Shown here: one piece after another, positions 38,519 through 47,953 of the stretch
Numbering within the stretch: position 1 is the first letter of the stretch
Layout: every line of letters begins with the position of its first letter
Source: Paulinella micropora
Lineage: Eukaryota; Cercozoa; Imbricatea; Euglyphida; Paulinellidae
Length of the DNA: 64,000 nucleotides
Direction of reading: 5' to 3'
Assembly: GCA_019918135.1 (NCBI GenBank)
Contig: WBZZ01000075.1
Coordinates: 23,501 to 87,500, forward strand
Program-made: the position numbers and the translations under genes
Notes under the pieces: generated by a model
Databases searched by the model: none
Seen by the model: only the letters and a program-made list of their open reading frames with translations
Told to the model about the DNA's origin: nothing

Positions 38519-38522
38519 CTAC

Positions 38523-39834
38523 CAACAACCTGTTTTTGGATAAATTGGATTCCTTCCATTCGATTTCCTTGGTAGGATCTTCTGGGTGCCAAAAGCTTAG
38601 GCTTGGTGGCCACGAAGCCTTGGCTATTTCTAGGTACTCAGACAGCGAGCCGAGTGGGCCCACCTTGGTGCTCTCTAGGTCCGCCCACCACAGCGCACAC
38701 GCCAACAACCAGCTGTGAGGGTATGGCCCACAGCCTAGAATGTCGTTTTTCAGTCGGACGTGCGGGAGTGCGGGCAAAAGTCTGCCTTCATACTTTTGCC
38801 TTTCCTGTACCCTAATCCAGGAACAGCTGTACGCGACCCAGCCGCACACGCGGTTGCTGAAGTCTATCAGATCGGTGACCAGCACGGGTGTCTTTTTCAG
38901 GCTTTCTCGTGTGTGCTGTATGTAGAGACAGTTTGCGCGCCAGGGTGGGAACGTTTCTCAACCCTTAGCATCGCCAGGCATTGGTGTTCGAAGTCGATGG
39001 GTCGGAACTGACTTTCGTCCAGAAGCAGGTTCCACTCTGCCAAGTCCCAGTACAGAATGCGGGCCTTCGCTAACGCACACAAGAAAGACTGCAGGTCTGG
39101 GAGCAAAATGTTCCAAATCTCGTGCTTATCCTCAACAGGCGCTTTGAACAGGGCGTGGTTGCTTGGGAGTTTGCCGGCGTAGGGCATACAGAACCAGTAG
39201 TCGAGCTGTTTGCCATTCTTGACAGCCCACACGCGTTCTATCTCAGGCACCAAATTTGTGATTGTGTGCAAATATGCCTGTACTGCTGCGTCTAGCAGGG
39301 ACTCTTTGTTTTCTAATCGTTTGAAGACGTGCCACTCGTTACTAACCACTTTAGCGTCCTCGGGGTAGACGAGAAAGACATCTGTGTCGTCTTGGAGCCG
39401 CCCTCCTCGGAAGTAGGATTTTCGAAATTCGTCAAATCGTTGTGTGCGCACTCTTTCAATTCGATTGCTACAGCCGGTTCTTGTTTTTGGTACAAGCACG
39501 GCTCTTTATCAGACAGTTGTGCCTGCTGTTTGCTGTCCTTTACCGTATGTACACAATCTGTTCGTGGCTTAAGCACAGGCGATTTGTTTGCTGTCAGCAA
39601 CTTATCCAGCGCAACCAACACTATATTTTCAGACCCCTGGGCCGGCTTAGCTGGCAGTCTTAAGTACTCTAAGCAATCTTTAACGCCGCGGGGGGCATCT
39701 TTCACGCCACGCAGCCGGTGATGGAACGCGCAGACAGCCGCGGCGGGGCTGGGCACACTGGAGTCGGGGGTATGGGCTCTTGTGTGTGCAGTGTTGCCCT
39801 CTAGTTGTGTGTTGCGTCTTTTTTTGGAGATCAT
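38523..39834 (-). pseudogene. 5' portion of the transposon-split kinase-like gene, with two frameshifts
   Basis: ATG at 39834 (MISKKRRNTQLEGN). A Ser/Thr/Lys-rich N-terminal half runs to about 39400, where the frame must shift to enter DDTDVFLVYPEDAKVVSNEWHVFKRLENKESLLDAAVQAYLHTI (N-lobe-like, lysine and glutamate helix). The C-lobe has RILYWDLAEWNLLLDESQFRPIDFEHQ, i.e. a catalytic-loop-like W-D-L-A-E-W-N and a D-F-E in the DFG position. A second shift near 38890 leads to LVTDLIDFSNRVCGW...LSKNRLLV, which is cut by the transposon at 38519-38522. It is a member of the local kinase-like family. The insertion and frameshifts make it non-functional as read. Confidence 0.7.
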
Positions 39835-39859
39835 TTTCTTTTTTTTTCTTCTCTTTTTT

Positions 39860-40280
39860 TATAACAGAAGGAGCAGAAGCTACAAACAAAATAAATGCAT
39901 ACAACGCCTCCACTAAGCCACCCCGCCCCTTCCACGCCCCTTCCCTCTCTCTAGTTCTCAGTGCCAAGATTACAACTTTGTCAAGGATTCTTTTATTAAT
40001 TTCTTTTACATTCGTAGCGCGCCCCCACTCCCATACTTCCCTCTCCCCCCCCCTCTTTCCTCTCTCACTCCCTGTCTCTGACTAGTAAGGGCTAAAGGAA
40101 GGCTCGGGGGGCCTTGTCTTTTTGTCCCAGAGAGTGCGCCGCCTCATTGGAGAAGTCACTCGTCGTACGACTTAGACGGAGTTTGTAGTCGAGACAGGGG
40201 CCCGGGAGGTGGGGTGCCCCCCCCCCCCTTCTTTTTCTTCTTTTTCCTTCCCTTCTGACAAATCGAGCTTTAATTTAAAA
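39860..40280. repeat. Type-1 module and fourth Repeat A copy
   Basis: GTTCTCAGTGCCAAGATTACAACTTTGTCAAGGATTCTTTTATTAATTTC at about 39955-40005, then Repeat A at 40115-40210 followed by a poly-C tract. This is the same order (type-1 module, TCTGACTAG..GGGCTAAAGGAAGGC, Repeat A) as at 26080-26290, so a ~200-bp block is duplicated. No gene. Confidence 0.75.
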
Positions 40281-40377
40281 CTTACAGCAAGGATTTCTCT
40301 TGTTGCTAAGACTAGCAACAGAGCCGCGACATGGGAATACAAAAAGAATCCCTAGCATAGCCAATACCTTTTTTTCT

Positions 40378-40872
40378 TCACCACATGTCAAGGTCATCCA
40401 AATCCATCTTGTTGAGTACTTTCTTGCGCACGTACTGCGCAAAGAGCAACGCATGACGTGCGGCCGCGAGGGAAATGTACTGCGCCTTACACGCAGTCCA
40501 CCACCCAGAAAATTCCGAATTAAACACGGCAGGCATGATGGCATAGTTGCGGGGGTGGTCTAGCCCACCGACAGAGGCAGGGATGATGTGGTCAATGTGC
40601 CACGCCAATTTCCGTCGGCCCTTGGCATCAAAATAATCGCGCAGCAAGAGATTCTTCTTGTTTTTCTTGACCCACTGGCGCACACGATCTCGTGACATGA
40701 AGTGTTTGGTATTAGTGAGCGGCTTTACGAAACCAAGGTAAAGCGGGGGAACGCCAATCTCCGACTTTTTGTACAGCGATTTCATCTTGCTCATGATCGC
40801 CCGGAGGACGTCCCCCCCCCACACACTGCAAGGGTTAAGAAAAAGTTTGTTCATAAAAAAAACTCGCACCAA
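40378..40872 (-). CDS. HNH endonuclease, N-terminally truncated paralog
   Basis: Carries AWHIDHIIPASVGGLDHPRNYAIMPAVFN, the HNH core, in the same arrangement as the C-terminus of the gene at 22234-23859. Also shared are YLGFVKPLTNTKHFMSRDRVRQWV and a final KMDLDDLDMW versus EMTLDDLEEM. The first ~20 residues (MVRVFFMNKLFLNPC) precede SVWGGDV, the counterpart of IDWDGGDI, and are probably not original. The BRO-N-like half is absent. The native start may be the ATG at about 40794 (MSKMKSLYKK). Homing-type nuclease; activity plausible since H, D, H and N are present. Confidence 0.75.
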   Translation of the reverse strand: MVRVFFMNKLFLNPCSVWGGDVLRAIMSKMKSLYKKSEIGVPPLYLGFVKPLTNTKHFMSRDRVRQWVKKNKKNLLLRDYFDAKGRRKLAWHIDHIIPASVGGLDHPRNYAIMPAVFNSEFSGWWTACKAQYISLAAARHALLFAQYVRKKVLNKMDLDDLDMW

Positions 40873-40909
40873 ACCCTGACGTTAGGTCGGGTTTTGGTTG
40901 CTTTGCTTC

Positions 40910-41370
40910 GATTGGGGCCTCTGAGAAGGGAGGGGATGTGCCGCGTGCTGCCCTTTCTCCCTTCCAGCTGCCTGCCGGTCTCTGGGGAGGTTTACCTCCT
41001 CAAGATTTCAATCCGATCCGACGCCTCTTGGGGAAGGGGACAGCGATCTATGCCTACACGAGGAGGGGGCGCCCCCCATCTCCCCCGTTTTCCCCTCCCC
41101 CCCGTTTTCCCCTCCCGTTTCCCCCCTCCCCGCCCTCCTTGGCACAGGCATGCCTAGCTTGGCGCAACAACAATGCCTTGGTGCACTTTTCTCTCCCCGG
41201 AGAACAAACCTCATTTTGGGCGGATTGCCATGAATTTTTTAAAATGTTGTACAATTTGTAGCACGTCCCTGCCCTCTCGGCCGCTCCCCTGTTCTCAGTG
41301 TTAAGTGTACGACTTTGTCGATTTTTAATTAAAAAACTTTTTTGCTGATTTCATATTTCATATTTCCGCG
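40910..41370. repeat. Hairpin-arm repeat, poly-C tract and type-2 module
   Basis: At 40935-41000 is a copy of the right arm and loop of the 5751-5848 inverted repeat (CAGCTGCCTGCCGGTCTCTGG). A C-rich tract and a module with GTTCTCAGTGTTAAGTGTACGACTTTGTCG at about 41291-41320 follow. No gene. Confidence 0.65.
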
Positions 41371-41628
41371 GGTCTTGCGCACGATGGCCAAGCCATAGCA
41401 CTGCCCCACCCCTTCCCCCAGAGGACTTTGTGCAGCTGAGGGCGGCGACAAACGAACAGAATTCTGGAGAGACAGGTGCAAACCCCTCGTACAGGAAGAA
41501 AATGTGTCGGAGACACATTTTCTATTAAAAAAAAAAAACACCAAATGTAGTAGACTAGACTGCCCCGGGTACTAGTAGTGCCGCGCGCGGTGCGAAATGT
41601 TGGTGTCGGCGTCGGCCGCGTAGCGCGA

Positions 41629-42274
41629 TTACAGGACGTGGAGCGTCGCGACGGGCCCGTCCAGCGCCGAGCTCTGGCCCTGCACTTGCTTCCCAAAAAG
41701 CCACTGGCCCGCGGCGTTCCAGGCCACGTCGCGGTCGTACGAGTAGTACTCGCTCAGCACCCACACGTCGAACTGGCACGACCCGGTGTTTGCCGTACGT
41801 ATCGGTGTACGTGCGCGCCAGCGTGTGGAACGCCGCCGGCCCCGTGTACGCCAGCGGCTCGGCCAGCGGGTACGTCGTGACCACGGTGGCGTCGAAGTTG
41901 TCGGTCATCGTCACGGCGGGGGACGTGCCGTTCCAGTAGCCGAGCCCCGGCAGCTCGTCCACCAGCAGGCGCCGGCGGTAGCCGCCCAGCACTGTCACGA
42001 GCCACGTGCAGCCCGGGTCCGTGAAGTTCTGGCTACCCACCGCGCGCACTGTGACGTTCGTGGTCTGCGCCGCCAAAAAGTGGTCCTCCTCAAGGCTGGT
42101 GTGGTTCAGCCACAGCGCCGAGGGCACGTCGCACGCCCGTGGACACGAGCTGCAGCCGCTGAGGCTGTTGTTCACGACGATGGTGCTCGTCACACACCCA
42201 CCGCCCTCCACACACCCACCGCCCCCCACCACTCTCCCCCCCACCGGGGCTGTGCGGCGCCGCCGCAGCCCCAC
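41629..42274 (-). pseudogene. Secreted/surface glycoprotein, partial, one frameshift
   Basis: Starts inside a Gly/Arg-rich stretch with no signal peptide (ATG at 42274 is doubtful), then NNSLSGCSSCPRACDVPSALWLNHTSLEEDHF ... NVTVRAVGSQNFTDPGCTWLVTVLGGY ... LGYWNGTSPAVTMTDNFDATVV. It has at least five N-glycosylation sequons and several Cys. At ~41790 the frame slips (TYGK), and the true continuation NTGSCQFDVWVLSEYYSYDRDVAWNAAGQWLFGKQV runs to a stop at 41629. No domain name recognised; the composition is that of an extracellular beta-rich domain. The N-terminus probably lies beyond a rearrangement near 42230. Confidence 0.55.
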
Positions 42275-42284
42275 AGAACTCCGC

Positions 42285-42540
42285 CTCGGTACTCGCCCGA
42301 CAAGCGTACCCGAGATTCAGACTACGAAGCGTACCCAGGCGGCTACAAGTACAGGAGGACGAGGACCCCAGGGACGCCGACAACAAGACTCGGGTGGTGG
42401 CGTCCATCCTGCGAGAGGTGAGGGCCAGGCTCGGCCTGGACTCCAAGACTACGCGCAACGAGGTGGTAGCCCAGGCGCTGAAATTTCACTTGGCGGAACA
42501 ACAAGCCTGCCTGGACCGCGCGGCCGCCCCGGCCCGGTAG
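42285..42540 (+). pseudogene. C-terminal remnant of a plus-strand gene
   Basis: The frame ending in TAG at 42540 reads EDEDPRDADNKTRVVASILREVRARLGLDSKTTRNEVVAQALKFHLAEQQACLD, clearly protein-like and helical. It is preceded in another register by RDSDYEAYPGGYK. Its 5' end runs into CACCC repeats and the opposite-strand glycoprotein. Unrecognised; it could be a small DNA-binding or chromatin-type protein tail. Confidence 0.45.
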
Positions 42541-42729
42541 CAACACCCGTACAGACTCAAAAGTCTTTTTTTCTAAATAAAAAAAACAAACAAACCCATG
42601 ACCAAGTCTGGATCTGCTAGCGGGGGCGCACACGCACGCCGTAGCACAACGATCAGCCGAGTATTTTTTTTTTGTAATTTTTGAAAAAGTAAGATTTTTA
42701 AAACTAGCTGGTCTTCTTTTTCTTGGCTC

Positions 42730-43125
42730 CTAGCCCAAGCCTTCGCTGTCCTCTTCTGCTGCTTCATACTCCTCGCCCGGCGGCAGCTCGTGCAAGAGCG
42801 AGGCGGCGTTGGCCAGCGGCTTGTCTTTGATCTTCTCGTATTCATGCTCCCAAACATAAAACACGCGGCAGCCGACCGGCATCCGCTGGCGCACAAAGTA
42901 CATGCGGGCCATCGTCTCTCGGTACAAATCCTTGTTTAAGCGGCCGTGAAGCGAAGAGCGGCCCTCGGTATACTTGGGATGTCCAGGCGGAAAGCCGTGG
43001 TACGTGTTCCCATGGAACTCGTACACGCAGTTCCGGGCCTCGTCGTAGCCATCCAACAGCAACTTCGTGCCCGCGGCCGGCTTAGGAATCAGCCCGCGTG
43101 CAAAAGACGGGGCGGGGGGGGGGGG
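42730..43125 (-). pseudogene. Vsr-like/PD-(D/E)XK endonuclease domain, N-terminally truncated
   Basis: TKLLLDGYDEARNCVYEFHGNTYHGFPPGHP followed by LYRETMARMYFVRQRMPVGCRVFYVWEHEYEKI matches the pattern vDGYxxxxxtvYEFhGxxwHGxP ... lyxxTxxRxxxlxxxGyxvxxiWExE found in Vsr-like nucleases of giant viruses and mobile elements. D of LDGYD and E of YEFHG are candidate metal ligands. The open frame upstream (to 43242) is translated repeat DNA; real similarity begins around GLIPKPAAG. Ends in TAG. Usually this domain ends a longer protein, so this is an orphan tail. Confidence 0.65.
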
Positions 43126-43740
43126 GGGTGCATTGGGGAGGGAGGGAGAGGAAGAGGGGAGGAGAAGTGGCAGGGGAGTGCTTCCCCCCCCCCCCCCTCC
43201 TCCTCTCGTCTGAGAGCAGGGAGAGGGAGAGGGAAGAAGCACGGGGAGTGAAGCGCCAGGAAAGCGCCAAAAAGAACAGTTTGTTTTAAATTAAAACTCG
43301 ACAAAAATTTACACTTGACACTGAAAACAGGGGGGGAGGGCGGGCGAGGAGAGGGCAGGGGCGCGCTAAGAATGTACAAAATTAAAAAATTCCTGGCAAA
43401 GTTTTTAATCTTGGCACTGCGAACTAGGTGAGAAGGGAGGAAGGGGGCAAGCACGATATGTCTATGCATATTATCCCCCCCTCCCCTGGCAGGGAGGCTG
43501 GCTGGCTGCGGCGGGTGGATGGACGGGCGGTGGTCAATGTACCAGGTGGACAAGGGCCTCACGACCCCGACGGCGTCATGTCGGATCCATGGCTCGGCCA
43601 CCGTGCGCAAGGTCAGAAAGATATGAAAAATATGAAATCAGGAAAAAAAATCTTTTTTGCCCGACAACCCGAATTGTCTTTCTCTCTCCCCACACCCTCT
43701 CGTCTGAGAGCATAGGAGTGGGAGAGAAAGTAAAAGGGGT
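43126..43740. repeat. Interspersed module array
   Basis: No gene. G-runs, AAATTAAAACTCGACAAAAATTTACACTTGACACTGAAAAC, GCGCGCTAAGAATGTACAAAATTAAAAAATTCC, CACGACCCCGACGGCGTC and ATGGCTCGGCCACCGTGCGCAAGGTCAGAAAGATATGAAA appear in the same order as in the 50.9-57.2 kb array. Confidence 0.7.
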
Positions 43741-43744
43741 GGCG

Positions 43745-43928
43745 GGGAACCGATTTGGATGAAGCCAAGTTTGGCGCGGACCTGCTGTCCTTTGTGGTCG
43801 ACCCCGGGGCGTTTGCAAAGGCTGCCGGCGGGTCGGTGCTGCGCCAGGACCTGTTGTCGCTGTACTGCAAGCTGGCGACGGAGGGTGTAATTTTTTTTGG
43901 TAACTTTTGGCATTATCGGCTGGAATAA
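43745..43928 (+). pseudogene. Coding remnant, unrecognised
   Basis: A frame without ATG reads TDLDEAKFGADLLSFVVDPGAFAKAAGGSVLRQDLLSLYCKLATEGVIFFGNFWHYRLE and ends in TAA. Composition is protein-like, and it abuts a repeat on the left. A further protein-like stretch (KVVVAEAPTKRDGMSARAPGDGF) continues in another position to about 44150. Confidence 0.45.
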
Positions 43929-44139
43929 TTCGTATTTTTTATATTAAAAAAAGGCTATCAGCTGCGTTTTTGCTTCTTTTCAGGTGCATCTTGTTCAATC
44001 TTTGTTCCGCTATCACTCTTTGCTCAAGCTAAGGTAGTAGTAGCGGAGGCACCTACCAAGAGAGATGGCATGTCGGCCCGCGCCCCAGGAGACGGCTTTT
44101 GCCATTTGGGCCAGCTAAGAAAGGTATCGAAGGCACAAT

Positions 44140-45320
44140 TTGGCGCTAAATGAAACGGCCGTTCAGGAGACTAGCAGAGAAACCGGACGTTTTCCCGCGG
44201 AGAGAAACGGTACGCCTTTTGTTTTACTCGCACGAAATGTTTTTGGCCCTCTTGCCTCCCCCTCCCCCCTTCCCTGACGGTGGGGGAGCGATAGAACGGG
44301 ACGACGAAAGTGAGAGGGGCGACGTAAGTGAGAGGGGCGACGTAAGTGAGAGGGGCGACGTAAAGTGAGAGGGGCAACGCAAGTGAGAGGGCAGAGGGGA
44401 GGACGTCTTCCTCACGGCAGCGTTTGGGCGTCTGTGCGGGATTTTCTTTCGCGCAAGTAGAATTTGGCGCTAAATTGGCGCCTACGGTTGTTTTTCCGGG
44501 AAGGATAAGACGCACTGCCTTTTCCGACCGTATACGCACCCTACCCTCCGGACGGCACCATTTGGCGCTAAATGAACCGGCTGTTCCGGAGGCCAGCAGA
44601 GAAGCCGGACGTTTTCCCGCAAAGAGAAACGTTACTCCTTTTTGTTATTTGCACAAAATGTTTTCGGCCCTCTTGCCTCCCCCTCCCCCCTTGCCTGACA
44701 GTGGGGGGAGTGACAGAACGGGACGACGAAAGTGAGAGGGGCGACGTAAATGAGAGGGGCGACGCAAGCGAGAGGGGCGACGCAAGTGAGAGGGGCGACG
44801 CAAGTGAGAGGGGAGGGGGGGGGACGTCTTCCTCACGGCGGCGTTTGGGCGTCTGTGCGGGATTTTCTTTCGCGCAAGTAGAATTTGGCGCTAAATTGGC
44901 GCCTACGGTTGTTTTTCCGGGAAGGCTAAGACGCACTGCCTTTTCTGACCGTATCACGCACCCTACCCCCCGGACGGCACCATTTGGCGCTAAATGAACC
45001 GGCTGTTCCGGAGGCCAGCAGAGAAGCCGGACGTTTTCCCGCAGAGTGAAACGGTACGCTTTTTTTTTATTTGCACGAAATGTTTTCGGCCCTCTTGCCT
45101 CCCCCTCCCCCCTTGCCTGACAGTGGGGGGAGTGACAGAACGGGACGACAAAGGTGAGAGGGGCGACGAAAGTGAGAGGGGCGACGCAAGTGGGAGGGAG
45201 GGGGAGGACGTCTTTCTCACGGCGGCATTTGGGCGTCTGTGTGGGATTTTCTTTCGCGCAAGTAGAAATTGGCGCCAAATTGGCGCCTACGGTTGTTTTT
45301 CCGGGAAGACTAAGACGCAC
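44140..45320. repeat. Three tandem ~420-bp units with TTTGGCGCTAAA
   Basis: TTTGGCGCTAAATGA occurs near 44141, 44561 and 44983, with a second copy (AATTTGGCGCTAAATTGGCGCC) about 90 bp before each following one. Orientation is opposite to the 1.76- and 52.8-kb arrays. Each unit has an ATGA in which the stop of one open frame overlaps the ATG of the next (reading ...FGAK then MNRLFRRPAEKPDVFPQ). It also has an 18-bp minisatellite (GAGAGGGGCGACGTAAGT) and GAGGACGTCTTCCTCACGG. Units are 95% or so alike by eye. Confidence 0.8.
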
Positions 45321-45523
45321 TGCGTGATACGGTCAGATTTTGGACGTGACATGGCTGAAAAAGGCAATTCCGTCGGAAAACCTGGAAAGCATTGTCTTTT
45401 TTGACCTTATCACGTACCTCCCCCCCCCCCCCCCCAGATCTTTCTAACCCATTTTGTTGGCGCAGGCTAGAAGAACGGGGGGGCGCGGATTGGGGGGGGG
45501 GGGGGGAGTGAGGAGGAGAAAGT
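45321..45523. other. Spacer upstream of the 805-codon gene
   Basis: C-run, a GTTGGCGCAGGCTAG hairpin-like part, then G-runs immediately before the ATG. No gene. Confidence 0.4.
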
Positions 45524-47941
45524 GTGCTGTGCGCTAATGGTTGCAACAATGGTAATTTGTTTAGCTTAAACAACAAAAGAGAGAAACTGATGTTCAGCCC
45601 TCTAACAGTCGCAGGGCTGTCCAAAGAACTGAAACGGGTTTTTCGTGAACGAGCTTTGGGTCATAAGCAATCATGTAAAAGTCCTAGCAAGTGTGATTTT
45701 CAAAGTGGTGATGATGGCACAAAGCCGGGCTGGTTCGCGCAGGGTTCGTACAATATTGTTTTTTGTGACGCGCAAGACAAAAAAAACGTGTACCGATGCG
45801 GTTTCTTTTCGTACGAGAGCGAGAACCGCGCTAAAGAACGAGTGGCGTGGAACGCAGCCATGAAAGCTAAGGGCATCAGCGCCTGTGAAGAGACCGGCTA
45901 CATAAAAGTATCGGCTGGTGAAATGAACGACTTTACAGTAAACCTGTCCAGAGATCTGCTGAGCGTCATCACCGCAGGTGTACACAGTGTTTGTTACGCT
46001 AAACTGGTGGCTGAAATACGCAAGATTTCTGAATACGTGAAGAGGATAACAAAAGAATCGTCTGTACAAGTTGGGCATTCTCTTTACTTGTTTAGCAAAA
46101 AGGCTAAGTACACACGCCATGGTGACCTAAGGGCCTTCTTGGAGCATAGTTCCCGTACCCCAAAAGAGTGCACGGAGGCTTGGAAAGCGGCTTACACCAC
46201 CGTAGAAAACTACACGAAACTGTTTGCGACAATGTTGCGAGAAGACCAGTCACGCAGTGACGATGCGGTGTTGGTGGATTTAAGGCCTACTAATTTTCTT
46301 GTGTACGAGGCCCCAGGAAATGCACTGCGCATGGTCTTGGGCGATGCGGGGTTGTATGAAGGGGTTGTAAACGCATCTGCCAACGAGCTGAGCCTGCGCT
46401 CGTTGCAATTGCTGAGCAGTCTAGATCAAGACGGAGACGGGCAACTACCCAGGTTGCTGAGTTTGGGCGTGTTTGCCACTTTGCTTGCCAACCAAATGCC
46501 ACATTCTAAGTCCTCAACCCAGTGGAGGGCGGCGTTCCAAACCGGCGTCGAATTATTACAAGATAAGCTCCAGGCCAAGCCGACAACCAACGACGCGTAC
46601 GACCCCGCGCTGGCTCATCTAAAGAAAGCAATAGCTTTGGTGGCAAATCTGCGTTTTCCCCCTGAAACACAATACCTATCTTTTTTGAGTGTGTCGCTTC
46701 ATTACTTGAAATTTGGAAAGTCCTGGGTTCATACAGCACAGTTCGAGCAACCAGAAATAGCCAAAAACAAGGGGGCTCGGGCGCTACACGACTACTCCAC
46801 ACCGGCGACAATCGACATGACTGCTGCGGCCGAGCAATATATAGAGCTTTTGCAAAAGGTGTTTGCATGCACGCAATGTGGTAAAAACAAGTCTAATGAT
46901 AAGGAAGACATCAAGAGTTTCTTTGCAGAGCTTCTAGCAGACTGCAAACAGCACAAAATACCCGAGTGGCTTAAGAAAACGTCTAGTTTGAGCGATTGGC
47001 TTCGCCATTACCGCGAGGATGCAAAGGGAACGGAATTTAGAAGCAAAGAACTTCCACTGGTTTGTTGGGATCAAAAGGCATCCAAACGCACCAATATTGT
47101 TTCGTTCTTTTCTATTCCTGGTGTCAGTAGCCCAAAACTGGCAAAGCGTTATCGGCAATGGAGCTCTTTTCTGTGCATGTATAAAATTGGAGCTAGCGAG
47201 ACGCGCGAATTTGACACGATCGACGACGCCGGTGTGCTGTTCTGCTACACTCAGCCCGACGACGAGGGCCTGTTAGCCAACATCAAAGCAGGCGAAGAAA
47301 ATGACAGTTTGTTGGCCAAGGCCTGGGCACAGCTGTGGGGTCTTATGTGTCGGTACGCCGACGCGCTGTGGAAATGGTCCGTGAGCAGAACCGAAGAGGC
47401 ACAAGATCTTGAGTCTTTTTACTGCTGGCCTTGGAGCCCAGCGGACGTGGCCATCTATCGCTTAGAGTTTGGGAAAGAAATACAGGTCAGGGTCCGCCTC
47501 TCTGAACCTGTGCTCTTTGCCAAAACGAAGCCCAAAGTCATCCCACGCGCAGACCTAGTCGCACAAATGCAGTCGTACGAAATCAAGACGCACACCGAGT
47601 TCGCGGTAGTACTCTACTTGTCCTTGCTAGCCAACGGAGCCAGCCTTGCTGGCCAGGCTTGTTTCGCCACGAAAGCTAGACAAGAAATGGCGCTGCTACC
47701 ACTGTTCAGCGCGCAAGCAAAGGCTGAAAAAGTCATAGACTGTGGAAAGGCGCTTGGCGCCGCCTCCCGTGCAGTCCAATACCTAGGCTTAGCGAACGGC
47801 GCGGACAAGATTGAGTTGTTGTCCAGTATCAGCGCAAATTATAAAGAACAAGGCACACGCAGTCTTCGGGGTCTCTTTTGTTCCGGCTCGGTAGCACGCT
47901 TCGCATGCGAGGGACGCGATCGTCCGAACTTGCCCAAGTAA
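45524..47941 (+). CDS. Divergent protein-kinase-like protein (805 aa)
   Basis: The longest uninterrupted frame in the window. ATG at 45524, or 45590 (MFSPLTVAGLSKEL), the better match to a folded start. The N-lobe has a glycine-loop-like GWFAQGSYNIVFCDAQ and VYRCGFF (VAIK position with R for K), then a helix with acidic residues (ENRAKERVAWNAA). The C-lobe has DDAVLVDLRPTNFLVYE (catalytic-loop-like D-L-R-P-T-N) and MVLGDAGL at the DFG position (GDAG). The last ~430 residues have no recognised domain but include CTQCGKNK. A ~95-bp piece (ANELSLRSLQLLSSL...) is copied at 48630-48725. It ends in TAA, 13 bp from a convergent gene. Possibly a host-directed kinase or pseudokinase. Confidence 0.7.
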   Translation: MLCANGCNNGNLFSLNNKREKLMFSPLTVAGLSKELKRVFRERALGHKQSCKSPSKCDFQSGDDGTKPGWFAQGSYNIVFCDAQDKKNVYRCGFFSYESENRAKERVAWNAAMKAKGISACEETGYIKVSAGEMNDFTVNLSRDLLSVITAGVHSVCYAKLVAEIRKISEYVKRITKESSVQVGHSLYLFSKKAKYTRHGDLRAFLEHSSRTPKECTEAWKAAYTTVENYTKLFATMLREDQSRSDDAVLVDLRPTNFLVYEAPGNALRMVLGDAGLYEGVVNASANELSLRSLQLLSSLDQDGDGQLPRLLSLGVFATLLANQMPHSKSSTQWRAAFQTGVELLQDKLQAKPTTNDAYDPALAHLKKAIALVANLRFPPETQYLSFLSVSLHYLKFGKSWVHTAQFEQPEIAKNKGARALHDYSTPATIDMTAAAEQYIELLQKVFACTQCGKNKSNDKEDIKSFFAELLADCKQHKIPEWLKKTSSLSDWLRHYREDAKGTEFRSKELPLVCWDQKASKRTNIVSFFSIPGVSSPKLAKRYRQWSSFLCMYKIGASETREFDTIDDAGVLFCYTQPDDEGLLANIKAGEENDSLLAKAWAQLWGLMCRYADALWKWSVSRTEEAQDLESFYCWPWSPADVAIYRLEFGKEIQVRVRLSEPVLFAKTKPKVIPRADLVAQMQSYEIKTHTEFAVVLYLSLLANGASLAGQACFATKARQEMALLPLFSAQAKAEKVIDCGKALGAASRAVQYLGLANGADKIELLSSISANYKEQGTRSLRGLFCSGSVARFACEGRDRPNLPK

Positions 47942-47953
47942 AAAAAAAGTTGT

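Larger units (their letters stand above)
27620..38522. mobile_element. Large DNA transposon (~10.9 kb) with ~0.6-kb TIRs and 4-bp TSD
   Basis: The sequence at 27624-28222 reappears inverted at about 37940-38518. The outermost bases of each TIR are AACAAAGGAATCGGCCAAGG. Flanking both ends is CTAC (27620-27623 and 38519-38522), a 4-bp target duplication. Removing element plus one CTAC restores an open frame in the host gene. Inside are two divergently oriented, intron-containing gene blocks (28474-31244 minus; 33108-37587 plus) separated by tandem repeats. Sequence style (AT-richer, GT-AG introns, microsatellites) differs from the intronless GC-rich surroundings. The autonomous DDE-type element belongs to no superfamily I can name with confidence. 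Confidence 0.85.

Noticed and set aside
27620-38522. The inverted repeat pair as the ends of a virus genome or an assembly palindrome
   Set aside because: The 4-bp duplication, the restored reading frame and unrelated genes between the repeats fit transposition. An assembly palindrome would give mirror-image interiors.
41786-42421. 211-codon plus-strand frame opposite the glycoprotein
   Set aside because: Arg/Val-rich antisense shadow; only its end near 42300-42350 overlaps a genuine plus-strand remnant, which is annotated separately.
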